DNA from: an uncultured Muribaculaceae bacterium
Lineage (GTDB): Bacteria > Bacteroidota > Bacteroidia > Bacteroidales > Muribaculaceae
Reading direction: 5' to 3'
Length of the DNA stretch: 64,000 nt
Assembly (NCBI GenBank): GCA_910578075.1
Contig: CAJTPK010000016.1
Coordinates: 16,139-80,138, forward strand
The notes below the pieces were generated by a model, which made no database searches, had not been told where the DNA came from, and was given only the letters and a program-made list of their open reading frames with translations. Shown here piece by piece: positions 53,848 through 62,456 of this stretch (position 1 is its first letter; the number at the start of each line of letters is the position of its first letter). The translations under genes and the position numbers were made by a program.

Positions 53848-54593
53848 AAGCATATTTTTTGAGTGATCTTCATCTTGGAGCACCATATTTCTCAGATTCG
53901 CGCGAAGCGGAGATGAGAGTGGTCTCCTTTCTCGATACAATCAAGGATGACGCCGATGTGATTTATCTCTTAGGCGACATCCTTGATTATTGGTATGAAT
54001 ACAGGTATGTGGTTCCCCGTGGTTTTGTGAGATTCTTTGGAAAGCTTGCAGAACTGTCTGATAATGGTGTGAGAATAGTCTGGTTTATCGGCAATCACGA
54101 TATCTGGATTTATGATTATCTTCCCGCGGAGTTGGGAATTGAGGTTGTCGATGGTTCCTTGATAGAGAATATCGACGGAAAATATTTCTTCATGACGCAT
54201 GGAGATGGCATAGGACGTCTCAAGCCGTCGTTCAAATTGCTGCGTAAGCTTTTCCGCAATAAAGCATGCCAGAAGGCTTTTTCGGCCATTCATCCGCGTT
54301 GGACAGTGCCTTTTGCGTATAACTGGAGTCGGCATAGCCGCAAGATAGAAGGCCCGTCACAAAGCGATGCTGAAAGGATGATGGATAATATTACCACTTT
54401 CAGTAAGGAATATCTCGTTGAGCATCCTAAAATAAATTATTTTGTTTTCGGACATCTGCATCTTCTTGATGAGTTTCAGATCGCTCCCGGATGTGAAATC
54501 GTGATTTTAGGGGAGTGGATTGCCACTTTCAGCTATGGAATATGGGATGGTACTCGGTTTGAACTGCGAAAATACGTTAAAAACCTTTCATAG
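53844..54593 (+). CDS. UDP-2,3-diacylglucosamine diphosphatase (LpxH-like)
   Basis: 249 residues, calcineurin-like phosphoesterase with LpxH-type motifs: SDLHLGAPYF, LLGDILDYWYEY, FIGNHDIWIYDY, THGDGIG and FGHLHLLDEFQI. It would hydrolyse UDP-2,3-diacyl-GlcN to lipid X in lipid A synthesis, at the inner membrane. The Bacteroidetes members are clearly related but diverged from E. coli LpxH. Confidence 0.85.
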   Translation: MKAYFLSDLHLGAPYFSDSREAEMRVVSFLDTIKDDADVIYLLGDILDYWYEYRYVVPRGFVRFFGKLAELSDNGVRIVWFIGNHDIWIYDYLPAELGIEVVDGSLIENIDGKYFFMTHGDGIGRLKPSFKLLRKLFRNKACQKAFSAIHPRWTVPFAYNWSRHSRKIEGPSQSDAERMMDNITTFSKEYLVEHPKINYFVFGHLHLLDEFQIAPGCEIVILGEWIATFSYGIWDGTRFELRKYVKNLS

Positions 54594-54657
54594 GGAAAGA
54601 GAGTACCGAGGAATTTTTATGTTTTACAACACATTTGTAACATTTTGCTAAAAAATC

Positions 54658-54689
54658 TTTGGTGGAGAAGAATAAAATGCCTACCTTTG
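54658..54689 (+). promoter_or_regulatory. Promoter of the candidate small RNA
   Basis: TTTG (54658-54661), 20-base spacer, TACCTTTG (54682-54689): one of the best promoter matches in the window, with no protein-coding frame downstream. Confidence 0.65.
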
Positions 54690-54694
54690 CAGTG

Positions 54695-54787
54695 ACCTAA
54701 AACAATCTTTTTTTACCTTAAGATTTTTTACCTGTAGAAACTTATAAAGGGTGCGACTGTGGTGGTTATCACCCTTTTATTTTTTAG
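54695..54787 (+). ncRNA. Candidate small RNA of about 90 nt
   Basis: A strong promoter is followed about 60 bases later by an intrinsic terminator (AAAGGGTG ... CACCCTTT then TTATTTTTT) with no open frame between. The transcript would contain two T-rich stretches (AATCTTTTTTTACCTTAAG, ATTTTTTACCTG) ahead of the terminator. No known RNA family recognised. It lies in the 279-base gap between the LpxH-like gene and the convergent membrane-protein gene. Confidence 0.45.
54746..54787 (+). terminator. Intrinsic terminator of the candidate small RNA
   Basis: Stem AAAGGGTG (54746-54753) with CACCCTTT (54770-54777), 16-base loop, followed by TTATTTTTT. Confidence 0.7.
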
Positions 54788-54818
54788 GCTCCGTTTCCAT
54801 TGGAAACGGAGCCTAAAA
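54782..54818 (-). terminator. 18-bp palindromic terminator of the small membrane-protein gene
   Basis: TTTTAGGCTCCGTTTCCA and its exact complement TGGAAACGGAGCCTAAAA are separated by one base, forming a strong hairpin. A T-run follows on the minus strand (TTTTAGGC... into AAAAAATAAAAG on plus). It is about 50 bases after the stop of the gene at 54872. Confidence 0.7.
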
Positions 54819-54871
54819 TGTTTAGAGTATCGTTTAGCGCACAATGCGCAGCAATATGTATTTATCGGGGA

Positions 54872-55069
54872 TTATTGTCGTTCGCGGTGGCGGTAGAAGA
54901 AGTGGACGGCTATGATGATTGCCACTTCGATAACGGAGACGATGATGAAGCGTGTCAGCTCACCGGCACGTATCAATCCCGGGCCGAAATAGATTGCCAT
55001 CCCAAGAAAATAGATTGAGAGTAGGGTAGGAAGCCATACGGACTTCTTTATCTTGCGTCTGTTATTCAT
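54872..55069 (-). CDS. Small two-helix membrane protein
   Basis: 65 residues: basic N-terminus (MNNRRKIKKSVWLPTLLSIY), two hydrophobic segments (LPTLLSIYFLGMAIYF and RFIIVSVIEVAIIIAVHFFY) and a charged C-terminus (RHRERQ). No family recognised. Followed by a strong terminator, so probably monocistronic. Confidence 0.7.
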   Translation of the reverse strand: MNNRRKIKKSVWLPTLLSIYFLGMAIYFGPGLIRAGELTRFIIVSVIEVAIIIAVHFFYRHRERQ

Positions 55070-55142
55070 CTTGTCTCATTTATAATTCAACAATTATCAG
55101 CCTATATGCCTGCATTGATTGATGACACATTTAACGGTGGTA

Positions 55143-55805
55143 TCAGTCTCCTGTATTTTCATTCTCAATCTCATTCTCGATGACTATCTCCTTCAGATGG
55201 CGTGATTGCATGGGATCAAACAATCCTGCCTCAAGATGGTCGAATATACGGATACATGCGAGGGCATCCAAGGCCGCATAGCATTGCTGGTGAGGCGTCA
55301 GTTCCTCTGCTTCCCAGTTGGTGAGGCGTTGGCCTTTAGATATGCGATGGTCAAATAATATGGCGTATATGCGTGCGAGACTGTTATCTGCAATGAGGAA
55401 CTTCTTGACGTATTGCTGTAGGTCAATGAATCCGGCAGGGGTAAGGCTGCATATCTTATTCAGGTTATGAAAGTCATCGTGAATAGAAAGCCCGATCTTG
55501 ATGATATTGGCATCTTCAAGAATATTCTTTACCTCTTCTGTGAGACCGATGTGGTTGAGGCGAAAAAGATAGCATTCAGTGTGTGATGATAATTGCAGTA
55601 ACGCAACAGTGTGGCTTTGGCCTCGTTTGAAACTTGGTTTTGTTTCTGTGTCAAAGCCGATATATTTCTCTTTGGAGAGCTTTTGAGCCGCGTCTTTTGC
55701 GGCTTCAGGAGTGTCTATCAAAACGATTCTGCCTTCGTAGGAGGCAGCCGGAAGAGTGGAGAGTTCCTCTTTCGAAATAGTTATTATTTTCTGTTTCTCT
55801 TCCAT
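55143..55805 (-). CDS. 3'-5' exonuclease domain protein (RNase D-like, DEDD)
   Basis: 220 residues. DEDD motifs: Exo I in KYIGFDTETKPSF, Exo II in IIKIGLSIHDDFHNL, and Exo III in CYAALDALACIRIF. It matches the single-domain exonucleases widespread in Bacteroidetes, which lack the HRDC domain of RNase D. It would degrade RNA or DNA from the 3' end. It is convergent with nothing; bioD lies upstream on the same strand 74 bases away. Confidence 0.87.
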   Translation of the reverse strand: MEEKQKIITISKEELSTLPAASYEGRIVLIDTPEAAKDAAQKLSKEKYIGFDTETKPSFKRGQSHTVALLQLSSHTECYLFRLNHIGLTEEVKNILEDANIIKIGLSIHDDFHNLNKICSLTPAGFIDLQQYVKKFLIADNSLARIYAILFDHRISKGQRLTNWEAEELTPHQQCYAALDALACIRIFDHLEAGLFDPMQSRHLKEIVIENEIENENTGD

Positions 55806-55878
55806 TATATTGATATCTTGACAGGATACGATTACTGAATTGTTTATCGCTGTGTTTATTTAGCTTGTTGAGATGGTT

Positions 55879-56535
55879 TCATAACGATGGCATCTCAAGA
55901 TAAAGAGTGTCCGGACTATGGTTGGACAGCCAATTGCGTATATAATTTTTTGTATCTGCGCAAATCACGGCATCTTTGTCGAAGTGTGAGTTATAGATCA
56001 CGGCAAAGATTTCAGTTCCGGCATTTTTTAATGCAGATAGGGAGAGGAGGGTATGATTGATTGAGCCAAGTCTTCCGTTTGTAACGAGCACTACCGGCAT
56101 TTGGTGTTCCCTTATATAATCTATGGTGAGATATTCTCCTTTAAGCGGAACCATTACGCCTCCGGCGCCTTCTACAATCACATGGCTATGTCTTGAAGCA
56201 AGAGCATCGGTAGCGGCTGCTATGGCTGCGAGATTGAGTTCCCTGCCGTCTATCCTTGCAGCGAGATCGGGCGATGCGGGATAGGTGAATATCTCCGGTG
56301 CCGTTATGTGCAGTTTGTCTTCGGCAAGCATACCGGTTCCCATAAGGCGGCGGTGTATGTCTATATCCTCACTGAATTCAAGATTTCCCGTCTGCACAAA
56401 TTTTTGAGTTATCACATCTATGCCGGCATCAATCATGCCACGGGCCATCCAGCCCGTGGCATAACTTTTGCCTGCATCTGTGTCAATACCTGTGACAAAC
56501 AGACGTGAAGGAAAATTGATTTCTTTGAAGTTCAT
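55879..56535 (-). CDS. bioD: Dethiobiotin synthetase
   Basis: 218 residues. Forms the ureido ring of dethiobiotin from DAPA, CO2 and ATP. P-loop VTGIDTDAGKSYATGWMARG, substrate lysine region ITQKFVQTGN and VIVEGAGGVMVPL are visible. ATG 56535 overlaps the glyA stop (TAATG), implying coupled translation; ATG 56541 is also possible. It is separated from bioA-bioF-bioGC, which lie ~6 kb away, and is linked to glyA instead. No bioB is in the window. Confidence 0.93.
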   Translation of the reverse strand: MNFKEINFPSRLFVTGIDTDAGKSYATGWMARGMIDAGIDVITQKFVQTGNLEFSEDIDIHRRLMGTGMLAEDKLHITAPEIFTYPASPDLAARIDGRELNLAAIAAATDALASRHSHVIVEGAGGVMVPLKGEYLTIDYIREHQMPVVLVTNGRLGSINHTLLSLSALKNAGTEIFAVIYNSHFDKDAVICADTKNYIRNWLSNHSPDTLYLEMPSL

Positions 56536-57815
56536 TACCATGCGAACATTGGATAATCGTTCATCATGTCGTTTACTCTCTGACGAACCTCTGCAATCAC
56601 TTTCTCATCGTCTGCGTTTGTAAGCACTGTATCGATAAGTTCTGCAATAGTCTCCATTAATTCCTCTTTAGCTCCGCGGGTGGTTATAGCTGCAGTACCG
56701 AAGCGAAGACCGCTTGTAAGGAATGGACTGCGGGAATCGTAGGGAACCATGTTTTTGTTAGCAGTGATGTCAGCCTCAACGAGAACACGCTCTGCTTTCT
56801 TTCCGCTCATCTCCGGGAATTTGGGACGAAGGTCAACAAGCATGCAGTGGTTGTCTGTGCCATCTGATATTATCTTATAGCCGCGTTTGATCAGGGCATC
56901 TGCGAGAGCCTGTGCGTTCTTCTTTACCTGCATAGCATATTCTTTCCATTCAGGCTGTAATGCTTCTCCGAATGCAACTGCTTTGGCAGCGATTACATGC
57001 TCAAGTGGACCACCCTGAACACCCGGGAATACTGCTGAGTCAAGGAGTGCTGACATCTTCTTGATTTCTCCCTTGGGAGTTTTCTTTCCCCATGGATTAT
57101 CGAAATCCTTACCCATAAGAATCAGACCACCACGAGGACCACGAAGTGTCTTGTGAGTTGTGGTTGTGACAATATGGGCATGTTTTACTGGATTCTCAAG
57201 TAGTCCGGCAGCGATCAGACCGGCAGGGTGTGCCATGTCTACCATGAAAATCGCTCCAATTTCATCAGCGAGTTTGCGGATACGAGCATAATCCCATTCA
57301 CGGCTGTATGCACTTGCTCCGGCTATGATGAGTTTCGGACGCTCTTCGCGAGCCTTTTCTTCCATCTCCTCATAGTTTACGCGTCCATCCTCAATACGGA
57401 CAGTGTAGCTGATGGGTTGGAACATGAGTCCGGAGAAATTGACAGGGCTTCCGTGGCTGAGGTGTCCGCCATGACTGAGATCCATTCCCATGAATTTGTC
57501 ACCGGGCTTCAGGCATGCCATAAACACAGCCATGTTAGCTTGTGCGCCGCTGTGAGGCTGTACATTTGCCCATTCAGCACCGAATAATTCCTTGGCACGT
57601 TCTATTGCGAGGTTTTCAGCTTCATCCACTACCTGGCATCCGCCGTAATAGCGATGTGCCGGATAACCTTCCGCATATTTGTTTGTGAGACATGATCCCA
57701 TTGCGCGCATCACTTCATCGCTGACAAAATTCTCACTTGCGATAAGTTCGATACCACGACGCTGGCGAAGATGCTCACGGTCGATAATGTCAAAAATTTC
57801 GTTGTCTCTTTTCAT
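56535..57815 (-). CDS. glyA: Serine hydroxymethyltransferase
   Basis: 426 residues. Interconverts serine and glycine with tetrahydrofolate, using PLP. Motifs: RGIELIASENFVSDEV, NKYAEGYPAHRYYGGC, VQPHSGAQANMAVF, and the PLP lysine at about 230 in VTTTTHKTLRGPRGG. Co-transcribed with bioD. A 9-bp tandem repeat lies between its start and the nqrF stop. Confidence 0.97.
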   Translation of the reverse strand: MKRDNEIFDIIDREHLRQRRGIELIASENFVSDEVMRAMGSCLTNKYAEGYPAHRYYGGCQVVDEAENLAIERAKELFGAEWANVQPHSGAQANMAVFMACLKPGDKFMGMDLSHGGHLSHGSPVNFSGLMFQPISYTVRIEDGRVNYEEMEEKAREERPKLIIAGASAYSREWDYARIRKLADEIGAIFMVDMAHPAGLIAAGLLENPVKHAHIVTTTTHKTLRGPRGGLILMGKDFDNPWGKKTPKGEIKKMSALLDSAVFPGVQGGPLEHVIAAKAVAFGEALQPEWKEYAMQVKKNAQALADALIKRGYKIISDGTDNHCMLVDLRPKFPEMSGKKAERVLVEADITANKNMVPYDSRSPFLTSGLRFGTAAITTRGAKEELMETIAELIDTVLTNADDEKVIAEVRQRVNDMMNDYPMFAW

Positions 57816-57869
57816 TGTCTTGGTTCTTTTAATTGGTATTATGGTTTAAGGTTTGACTTAAGGGGGGAG

Positions 57870-57941
57870 GGTCTTTAGGGACTTTAAGGACTCTAAGGAC
57901 CTTAAGGACCTTAAGGACTCTAAAGATTTTAAAGCCCTTTA
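57870..57941. repeat. 9-bp tandem repeat array (consensus GGACYYTAA)
   Basis: About eight 9-base units in a row: GGTCTTTAG, GGACTTTAA, GGACTCTAA, GGACCTTAA, GGACCTTAA, GGACTCTAA, AGATTTTAA, AGCCCTTTA. It starts 8 bases after the nqrF stop (reading the minus strand) and lies 55 bases upstream of glyA. Confidence 0.85.
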
Positions 57942-57948
57942 AAGCTTT

Positions 57949-59247
57949 TTATCCTCCGAAATTATCGTAATGGATGCTTTCGGGTTCAACTCCGAGGTTA
58001 TAGAGCATGTTGTTGACGGCATTGCTCATCGGGCCGGGACCACACATGTAATACTGTATGTCTTCCGGAGCCTCATGGTCTTTGAGGTAGGTTTCATACA
58101 TGACGTTATGCACGAATCCCGGTGTATATTTGACTCCTGCCGCATCGGCTGCCGGATCGGGGCGGTCGAGTGCGAGGTGGAATTTGAAGTTGGGGAATTC
58201 CTTTTCAAGAGCAAGGAAGTCCTGGAGATAGAATACCTCATTCAAGGCTCGTGCGCCGTAGAAATAGCTCATCTTGCGGTCGGTTGTGCGCAATGTCTTA
58301 GTCATCCACATAATCTGGGCGCGCAAGGGTGCCATTCCGGCTCCACCACCTACCCATATCATCTCAGCCTTGGAATCCACGATAGGATGGAAGTCTCCGT
58401 AAGGACCGCTCATCATCACCTTGTCTCCGGGTTTGAGAGAGAAAATATAGGACGATGCGATACCTGCGGGCACATCCTGGAATCCAACCTGGGGTTTCGG
58501 CTTGAACGGAGGTGTTGCTATACGGACTGTAAGCATTATGCGGTCTCCTTCCTCCGGATAGTTGGCCATGGAGTAGGCGCGAACGGTCTCCTCGTTGTTC
58601 TTTGCTTTGAGTGTGAAAAGTCCGAAATTCTCCCATGCGGGGATATATTCTTCACCGATGAGGTTTTTGTCTATATCCTTGTCATAATCCATGGAGTATT
58701 TCGGTATGCGTATCTGGGCATACGAACCGGGAATAAAGTTCATATGCTCACCTTCAGGAAGACGCACGATAAATTCTTTGATGAATGTCGCTACATTCTT
58801 GTTGGAGATAACCTCGCATTCCCATTCTTTCACATCAAGGGCAGCTTCGGATACCTTAATCTCCATATCGCCTTTCACCTTTACCTGACATCCAAGACGC
58901 CAGTTATCTTTAATCTGACGGCGGGTGAAATGGACGGCTTCAGTTGGAAGCATATCTCCGCCACCGGATGTTACCTGAAGCTTACATTGTCCGCAGCTTC
59001 CTTTTCCACCACAAGCCGATGAGAGGTGGACACCGTTTTCTCCGAGAGTTGCGAGAAGGCTTTTTCCACCTTCCGCGTGGATCATCTTCTTGCCTTCATT
59101 TATAGAGATGGTTACTTCTCCGCTGTTGACAAGCCAACGTTTTGCCACGAGCAGCACTATCACCAGCACTAACACGATTATAAGGAAAATCAGCGAGGCG
59201 GCAACCACGTTGTTCCATTGGATCATATTGAGTGAATACATTGTCAT
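57949..59247 (-). CDS. nqrF: Na+-translocating NADH:quinone reductase subunit F
   Basis: 432 residues. Electron entry subunit: an N-terminal membrane helix (VVAASLIFLIIVLVLVIVLL), a 2Fe-2S ferredoxin domain with cysteines in LSSACGGKGSCGQCKLQV and RLGCQVKV, then an FAD/NADH reductase domain (VRAYSMANYPEEGD, WVGGGAGMAPLRAQI, YYMCGPGPMSNAV). It oxidises NADH on the cytoplasmic side and passes electrons through the complex to quinone. Last gene of the nqrABCDEF operon. Confidence 0.97.
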   Translation of the reverse strand: MTMYSLNMIQWNNVVAASLIFLIIVLVLVIVLLVAKRWLVNSGEVTISINEGKKMIHAEGGKSLLATLGENGVHLSSACGGKGSCGQCKLQVTSGGGDMLPTEAVHFTRRQIKDNWRLGCQVKVKGDMEIKVSEAALDVKEWECEVISNKNVATFIKEFIVRLPEGEHMNFIPGSYAQIRIPKYSMDYDKDIDKNLIGEEYIPAWENFGLFTLKAKNNEETVRAYSMANYPEEGDRIMLTVRIATPPFKPKPQVGFQDVPAGIASSYIFSLKPGDKVMMSGPYGDFHPIVDSKAEMIWVGGGAGMAPLRAQIMWMTKTLRTTDRKMSYFYGARALNEVFYLQDFLALEKEFPNFKFHLALDRPDPAADAAGVKYTPGFVHNVMYETYLKDHEAPEDIQYYMCGPGPMSNAVNNMLYNLGVEPESIHYDNFGG

Positions 59248-59253
59248 TGGGGT

Positions 59254-59868
59254 CTAAAGTTTAATACCGAGGAAGCTCATGAATGCGATTCCCATAAGTC
59301 CGGTTATGATGAAAGTGATGCCAATGCCACGCAGCGGCTTGGGCACATTGCTGTAGTCAAGGCGTTCGCGGATCGCAGCGAGGCAGACGATGGCGAGAAG
59401 CCAGCCTATTCCCGAACCCACACCATAGACAGTGGCTGTCCATGCATTTGTGAATTCTCTCTGCTGCATGAAGAGCACGGCTCCAAGAATCGCACAGTTC
59501 ACTGCGATCAGTGGGAGAAAGATTCCCAGTGAGTTATATAGACCGGGTGAATATTTCTCAATCACCATCTCAAGAATCTGGACAAGCGCCGCTATGACAG
59601 CGATGAACATTATAAGTCCGAGGAATGACAGGTCGGCTGAAGCATATTCCTCACCCAGCCAGCTTAAAGCTCCAGGCTGGAGAATGTATTGGTTAATACA
59701 CCAGGTGACGGGCAAAGCGATCAAAAGCACGAACGTAACCGCCACACCGAGTCCGAACGCAGTCTTCACATTTTTCGACACGGCAAGGAACGAGCACATG
59801 CCGAGGAAGTATGCGAAAATCATGTTGTCGATGAAAATCGAACGTATGAATAGATTTAGATTTTCCAT
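59254..59868 (-). CDS. nqrE: Na+-translocating NADH:quinone reductase subunit E
   Basis: 204 residues with six membrane segments. Conserved stretches: LFIRSIFIDNMIFAYFLGMC, VEKYSPGLYNSLGIFLPLI and VNCAILGAVLFM. NqrE and NqrD are homologous, inversely oriented subunits that hold an intramembrane iron centre; cysteines are present in both (here in FLGMC and VNCAIL). Six bases separate it from nqrF. Confidence 0.97.
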   Translation of the reverse strand: MENLNLFIRSIFIDNMIFAYFLGMCSFLAVSKNVKTAFGLGVAVTFVLLIALPVTWCINQYILQPGALSWLGEEYASADLSFLGLIMFIAVIAALVQILEMVIEKYSPGLYNSLGIFLPLIAVNCAILGAVLFMQQREFTNAWTATVYGVGSGIGWLLAIVCLAAIRERLDYSNVPKPLRGIGITFIITGLMGIAFMSFLGIKL

Positions 59869-59889
59869 TTTTTTATAGAATGACGGTTA

Positions 59890-60510
59890 TTATTCCTGTA
59901 AATCTTTGTTTTTTGCTCTGTGCACCCATATGATGCAGCCAACGAGGATGAGTGCCATCGGGGGGAGAATCATCATGCCGTTGTTCATATATCCTGCCTC
60001 ATACCAGCTTTGTGGGAAAATCTGGTATCCCATCAGTGTGCCGCTTCCGAAAAGTTCGCGGAAGAATGATACAATCACAAGGATCACACCATAACCGATA
60101 CCGTTGCCGATGCCGTCGAGGAATGCCGGCCATGGACGATTGTTGAGAGCAAACGCCTCAAGGCGTCCCATGATTATACAGTTGGTTATTATGAGTCCGA
60201 TGAACACGGATAGTGCCTTGGATACTTCGTAATTCCAGGCTTTGAGCACCTGGTCAACTATCACTACAAGAGCGGCAACAACCACAAGTTGGACGATAAT
60301 GCGGATTGAAGTTGGGATTGTGTTTCTAAGCAGTGATATTATGACATTGGAGAGCGCAAGCACAGCTGTCACAGATATGGTCATTACAAGCGCCGGCTCC
60401 ATTTTTGCTGTTACGGCAAGGGCGGAGCATATGCCGAGCACCTGGACTATTACCGGGTTATCCTTTGACAGAGGATTTACAAGCGGCAGGAATGTTTTCT
60501 TAAGATTCAT
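59890..60510 (-). CDS. nqrD: Na+-translocating NADH:quinone reductase subunit D
   Basis: 206 residues, six membrane segments. Conserved stretches: NPVIVQVLGICSALAVTAKM, VFIGLIITNCIIMGRLEAFA, and LIVVSFF-like helix ILVIVSFFRELFGSGTLMG. Paired with NqrE in the membrane core. Its start overlaps the nqrC stop by 4 bases (ATGA). Confidence 0.97.
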   Translation of the reverse strand: MNLKKTFLPLVNPLSKDNPVIVQVLGICSALAVTAKMEPALVMTISVTAVLALSNVIISLLRNTIPTSIRIIVQLVVVAALVVIVDQVLKAWNYEVSKALSVFIGLIITNCIIMGRLEAFALNNRPWPAFLDGIGNGIGYGVILVIVSFFRELFGSGTLMGYQIFPQSWYEAGYMNNGMMILPPMALILVGCIIWVHRAKNKDLQE

Positions 60511-61232
60511 TTCTCAACCTCCTTTCCTTCATTAAGATTTTTAAAAAATGCAGAATATGGTTCAAGAGAATTGGAGAGCATCTTCTGAACACCCTGACTG
60601 GTTATTGTGCCGCCTGAAATTGCATGGACGTATGCGCCTGTAGAGGGCTCCTGACCTGTTTTCACAACTTTTACAGACTGAAAATCGCCTGATTCGTTGA
60701 ATATGTCTTTCCCTTGGAATTGGTTGCTGAATGCAGGTTTCTCAATTTCAGCTCCAAGTCCCGGAGTCTCTCCCTGATGTGCGAAATAGGCTCCATATAT
60801 CGTGTCTCCGTTAGAATCGAAAGCGACGTATCCCCAGATGGGTCCCCAGAGACCTGCTCCGTATACAGGGATGATATATTTGCTGCCTCCGTCTGTTTTG
60901 CAAACAAACACCGGAAGAAGGCGTTCTGCCTCAGGTTTCTTAACCTCAAGGCTAACATTCACGTCAAATGCGTTGACATCGCTGTCTATGCGGTTACCTT
61001 CGGTATTGACTATATAGGAGTCGGTGATATGCGATGCGTAGAGGTCACTTACGTTTTGACCCTCGGAAGGAACCATAAGTGCGGCGGCAAGAATCTGACG
61101 TTTAGTATCATTGGCTATATTCTCGACCTGCTGTGGACGCAAAGCCTGATATACGATAGAGAGCACTACTCCAACTATCACAACAAGCACCACTGCGTAG
61201 ATTACTGTGTAAAGATTACTTTGTCTGTTCAT
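60507..61232 (-). CDS. nqrC: Na+-translocating NADH:quinone reductase subunit C
   Basis: 241 residues: one N-terminal membrane helix (LYTVIYAVVLVVIVGVVLSI) and a periplasmic FMN-binding domain. The FMN is covalently attached to a threonine in the C-terminal motif AISGGTITSQGVQKML. The segment GLWGPIWGYVAFDSNG and GETPGLGAEIEKP are typical. It passes electrons between NqrB/D/E and the quinone site. Confidence 0.96.
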   Translation of the reverse strand: MNRQSNLYTVIYAVVLVVIVGVVLSIVYQALRPQQVENIANDTKRQILAAALMVPSEGQNVSDLYASHITDSYIVNTEGNRIDSDVNAFDVNVSLEVKKPEAERLLPVFVCKTDGGSKYIIPVYGAGLWGPIWGYVAFDSNGDTIYGAYFAHQGETPGLGAEIEKPAFSNQFQGKDIFNESGDFQSVKVVKTGQEPSTGAYVHAISGGTITSQGVQKMLSNSLEPYSAFFKNLNEGKEVEK

Positions 61233-61244
61233 GGTCTTATCTGA

Positions 61245-62438
61245 TTAGGAGTTCTTGACTTCAGCGCGGCGCAGTCTGCGGCGCACATTGGCGTTTACAA
61301 CACAATAGTCGATAAGAGGAGCGAAGCAGTTCATCAGAAGAACAGCAAGCATCGCGCCCTCCGGATAACCTGTATTATAACAACGTATCACCATGGCGAC
61401 CGCACCTATCAGGAAGCCGTAAATATATTTTCCGGTATTTGTGCGACATGCTGTCACCGGGTCTGTAGCCATGAAAACGATGGCGAACATGAAACCTCCG
61501 AGACATATCTGCTCAAGTGGCGAGATGAAAGTGACAGGATACAGGTCAGATGCAAAGTGGTTGGCAAGAACACTCATGAGAAGTCCTCCGACAAGTGCGG
61601 AACCCATGATGCGCCAGCTTGCGATTCCTGTATAAAGAAGGATAGCAGCTCCGATAAGGATGCAGAATGTGGATGTCTCGCCCCAGGATCCGGGATAGAA
61701 ACCGAAAAAGATATCGGTAAACGACAATGGGTCACCGAGCACATTGGTTATTGCGGTGCCTGGCTCTGTTGATGATGCGAGCTGACCGAGAGGGGTAGCA
61801 CCGGTATATGAGTCAATTCCTTGTGCGCCACCAAGCGATACGAACACATTGTCGCCACTCATCTTCGAAGGGTAGCTGAAGAAGAGGAAAGCTCTTGTCA
61901 CCAAAGCGACGTTAAGGAAGTTATAGCCGGTTCCTCCAAATACTTCTTTAGCGAAAATAACGGCAAAAGCCACAGCAATGGCAAGCATCCACCAAGGAGT
62001 GTCAACCGGGCATATCATCGGAATCAGTATTCCTGAAACCAGAAATCCTTCCTGAATCTCATGTCCACGCATCTGTGCCACCACGAATTCTATTCCGAGT
62101 CCTACAATATAGGCGGTCAGAATCTGAGGTAGAACAGCGAAGAATCCATAGAGGAAAAGCTCAAAGAAACTGCGGTCAAAATCTCCGATTGCGCGGTAAT
62201 GTTCCATTCCAATGTTCCACATTCCGAACAGGCAGCAGGGCAGAAGAGCTATGACTACGGTAATCATGGTGCGCTTTGAGTCATTGCTGTCGTGGATATG
62301 GACTCCCGATGCTGATGTTTCATTGGGAGTGAAAAGGAATGTGTAGAAGCCGTCAAAAACTGAATGCAACTTCTCGAATCTTCCCCCTTTCTCAAATTGG
62401 GGCTTGATTCTGTCTATTCTCTGTTTTAATCCTTTCAC
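61245..62438 (-). CDS. nqrB: Na+-translocating NADH:quinone reductase subunit B
   Basis: 397 residues with about ten membrane segments. Main Na+ and quinone-binding subunit, carrying covalent FMN at the threonine in DSYTGATPLGQLA. Other family stretches: MRGHEIQEGFLVSGILIPMI, CPVDTPWWMLAIAVAFAVIF, ARGKEVFGGTG-type segment FAKEVFGGTGYNFLN, and FMATDPVTACRTNTGKYIYG. Translation starts at GTG 62438; no upstream ATG fits. Confidence 0.96.
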   Translation of the reverse strand: MKGLKQRIDRIKPQFEKGGRFEKLHSVFDGFYTFLFTPNETSASGVHIHDSNDSKRTMITVVIALLPCCLFGMWNIGMEHYRAIGDFDRSFFELFLYGFFAVLPQILTAYIVGLGIEFVVAQMRGHEIQEGFLVSGILIPMICPVDTPWWMLAIAVAFAVIFAKEVFGGTGYNFLNVALVTRAFLFFSYPSKMSGDNVFVSLGGAQGIDSYTGATPLGQLASSTEPGTAITNVLGDPLSFTDIFFGFYPGSWGETSTFCILIGAAILLYTGIASWRIMGSALVGGLLMSVLANHFASDLYPVTFISPLEQICLGGFMFAIVFMATDPVTACRTNTGKYIYGFLIGAVAMVIRCYNTGYPEGAMLAVLLMNCFAPLIDYCVVNANVRRRLRRAEVKNS

Positions 62439-62456
62439 AGTTATATGTTTTCGGTT

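Noticed and set aside
57970..59022. A 350-residue plus-strand frame.
   Set aside because: Exactly antisense to nqrF, whose protein is unambiguous; the frame results from codon bias.
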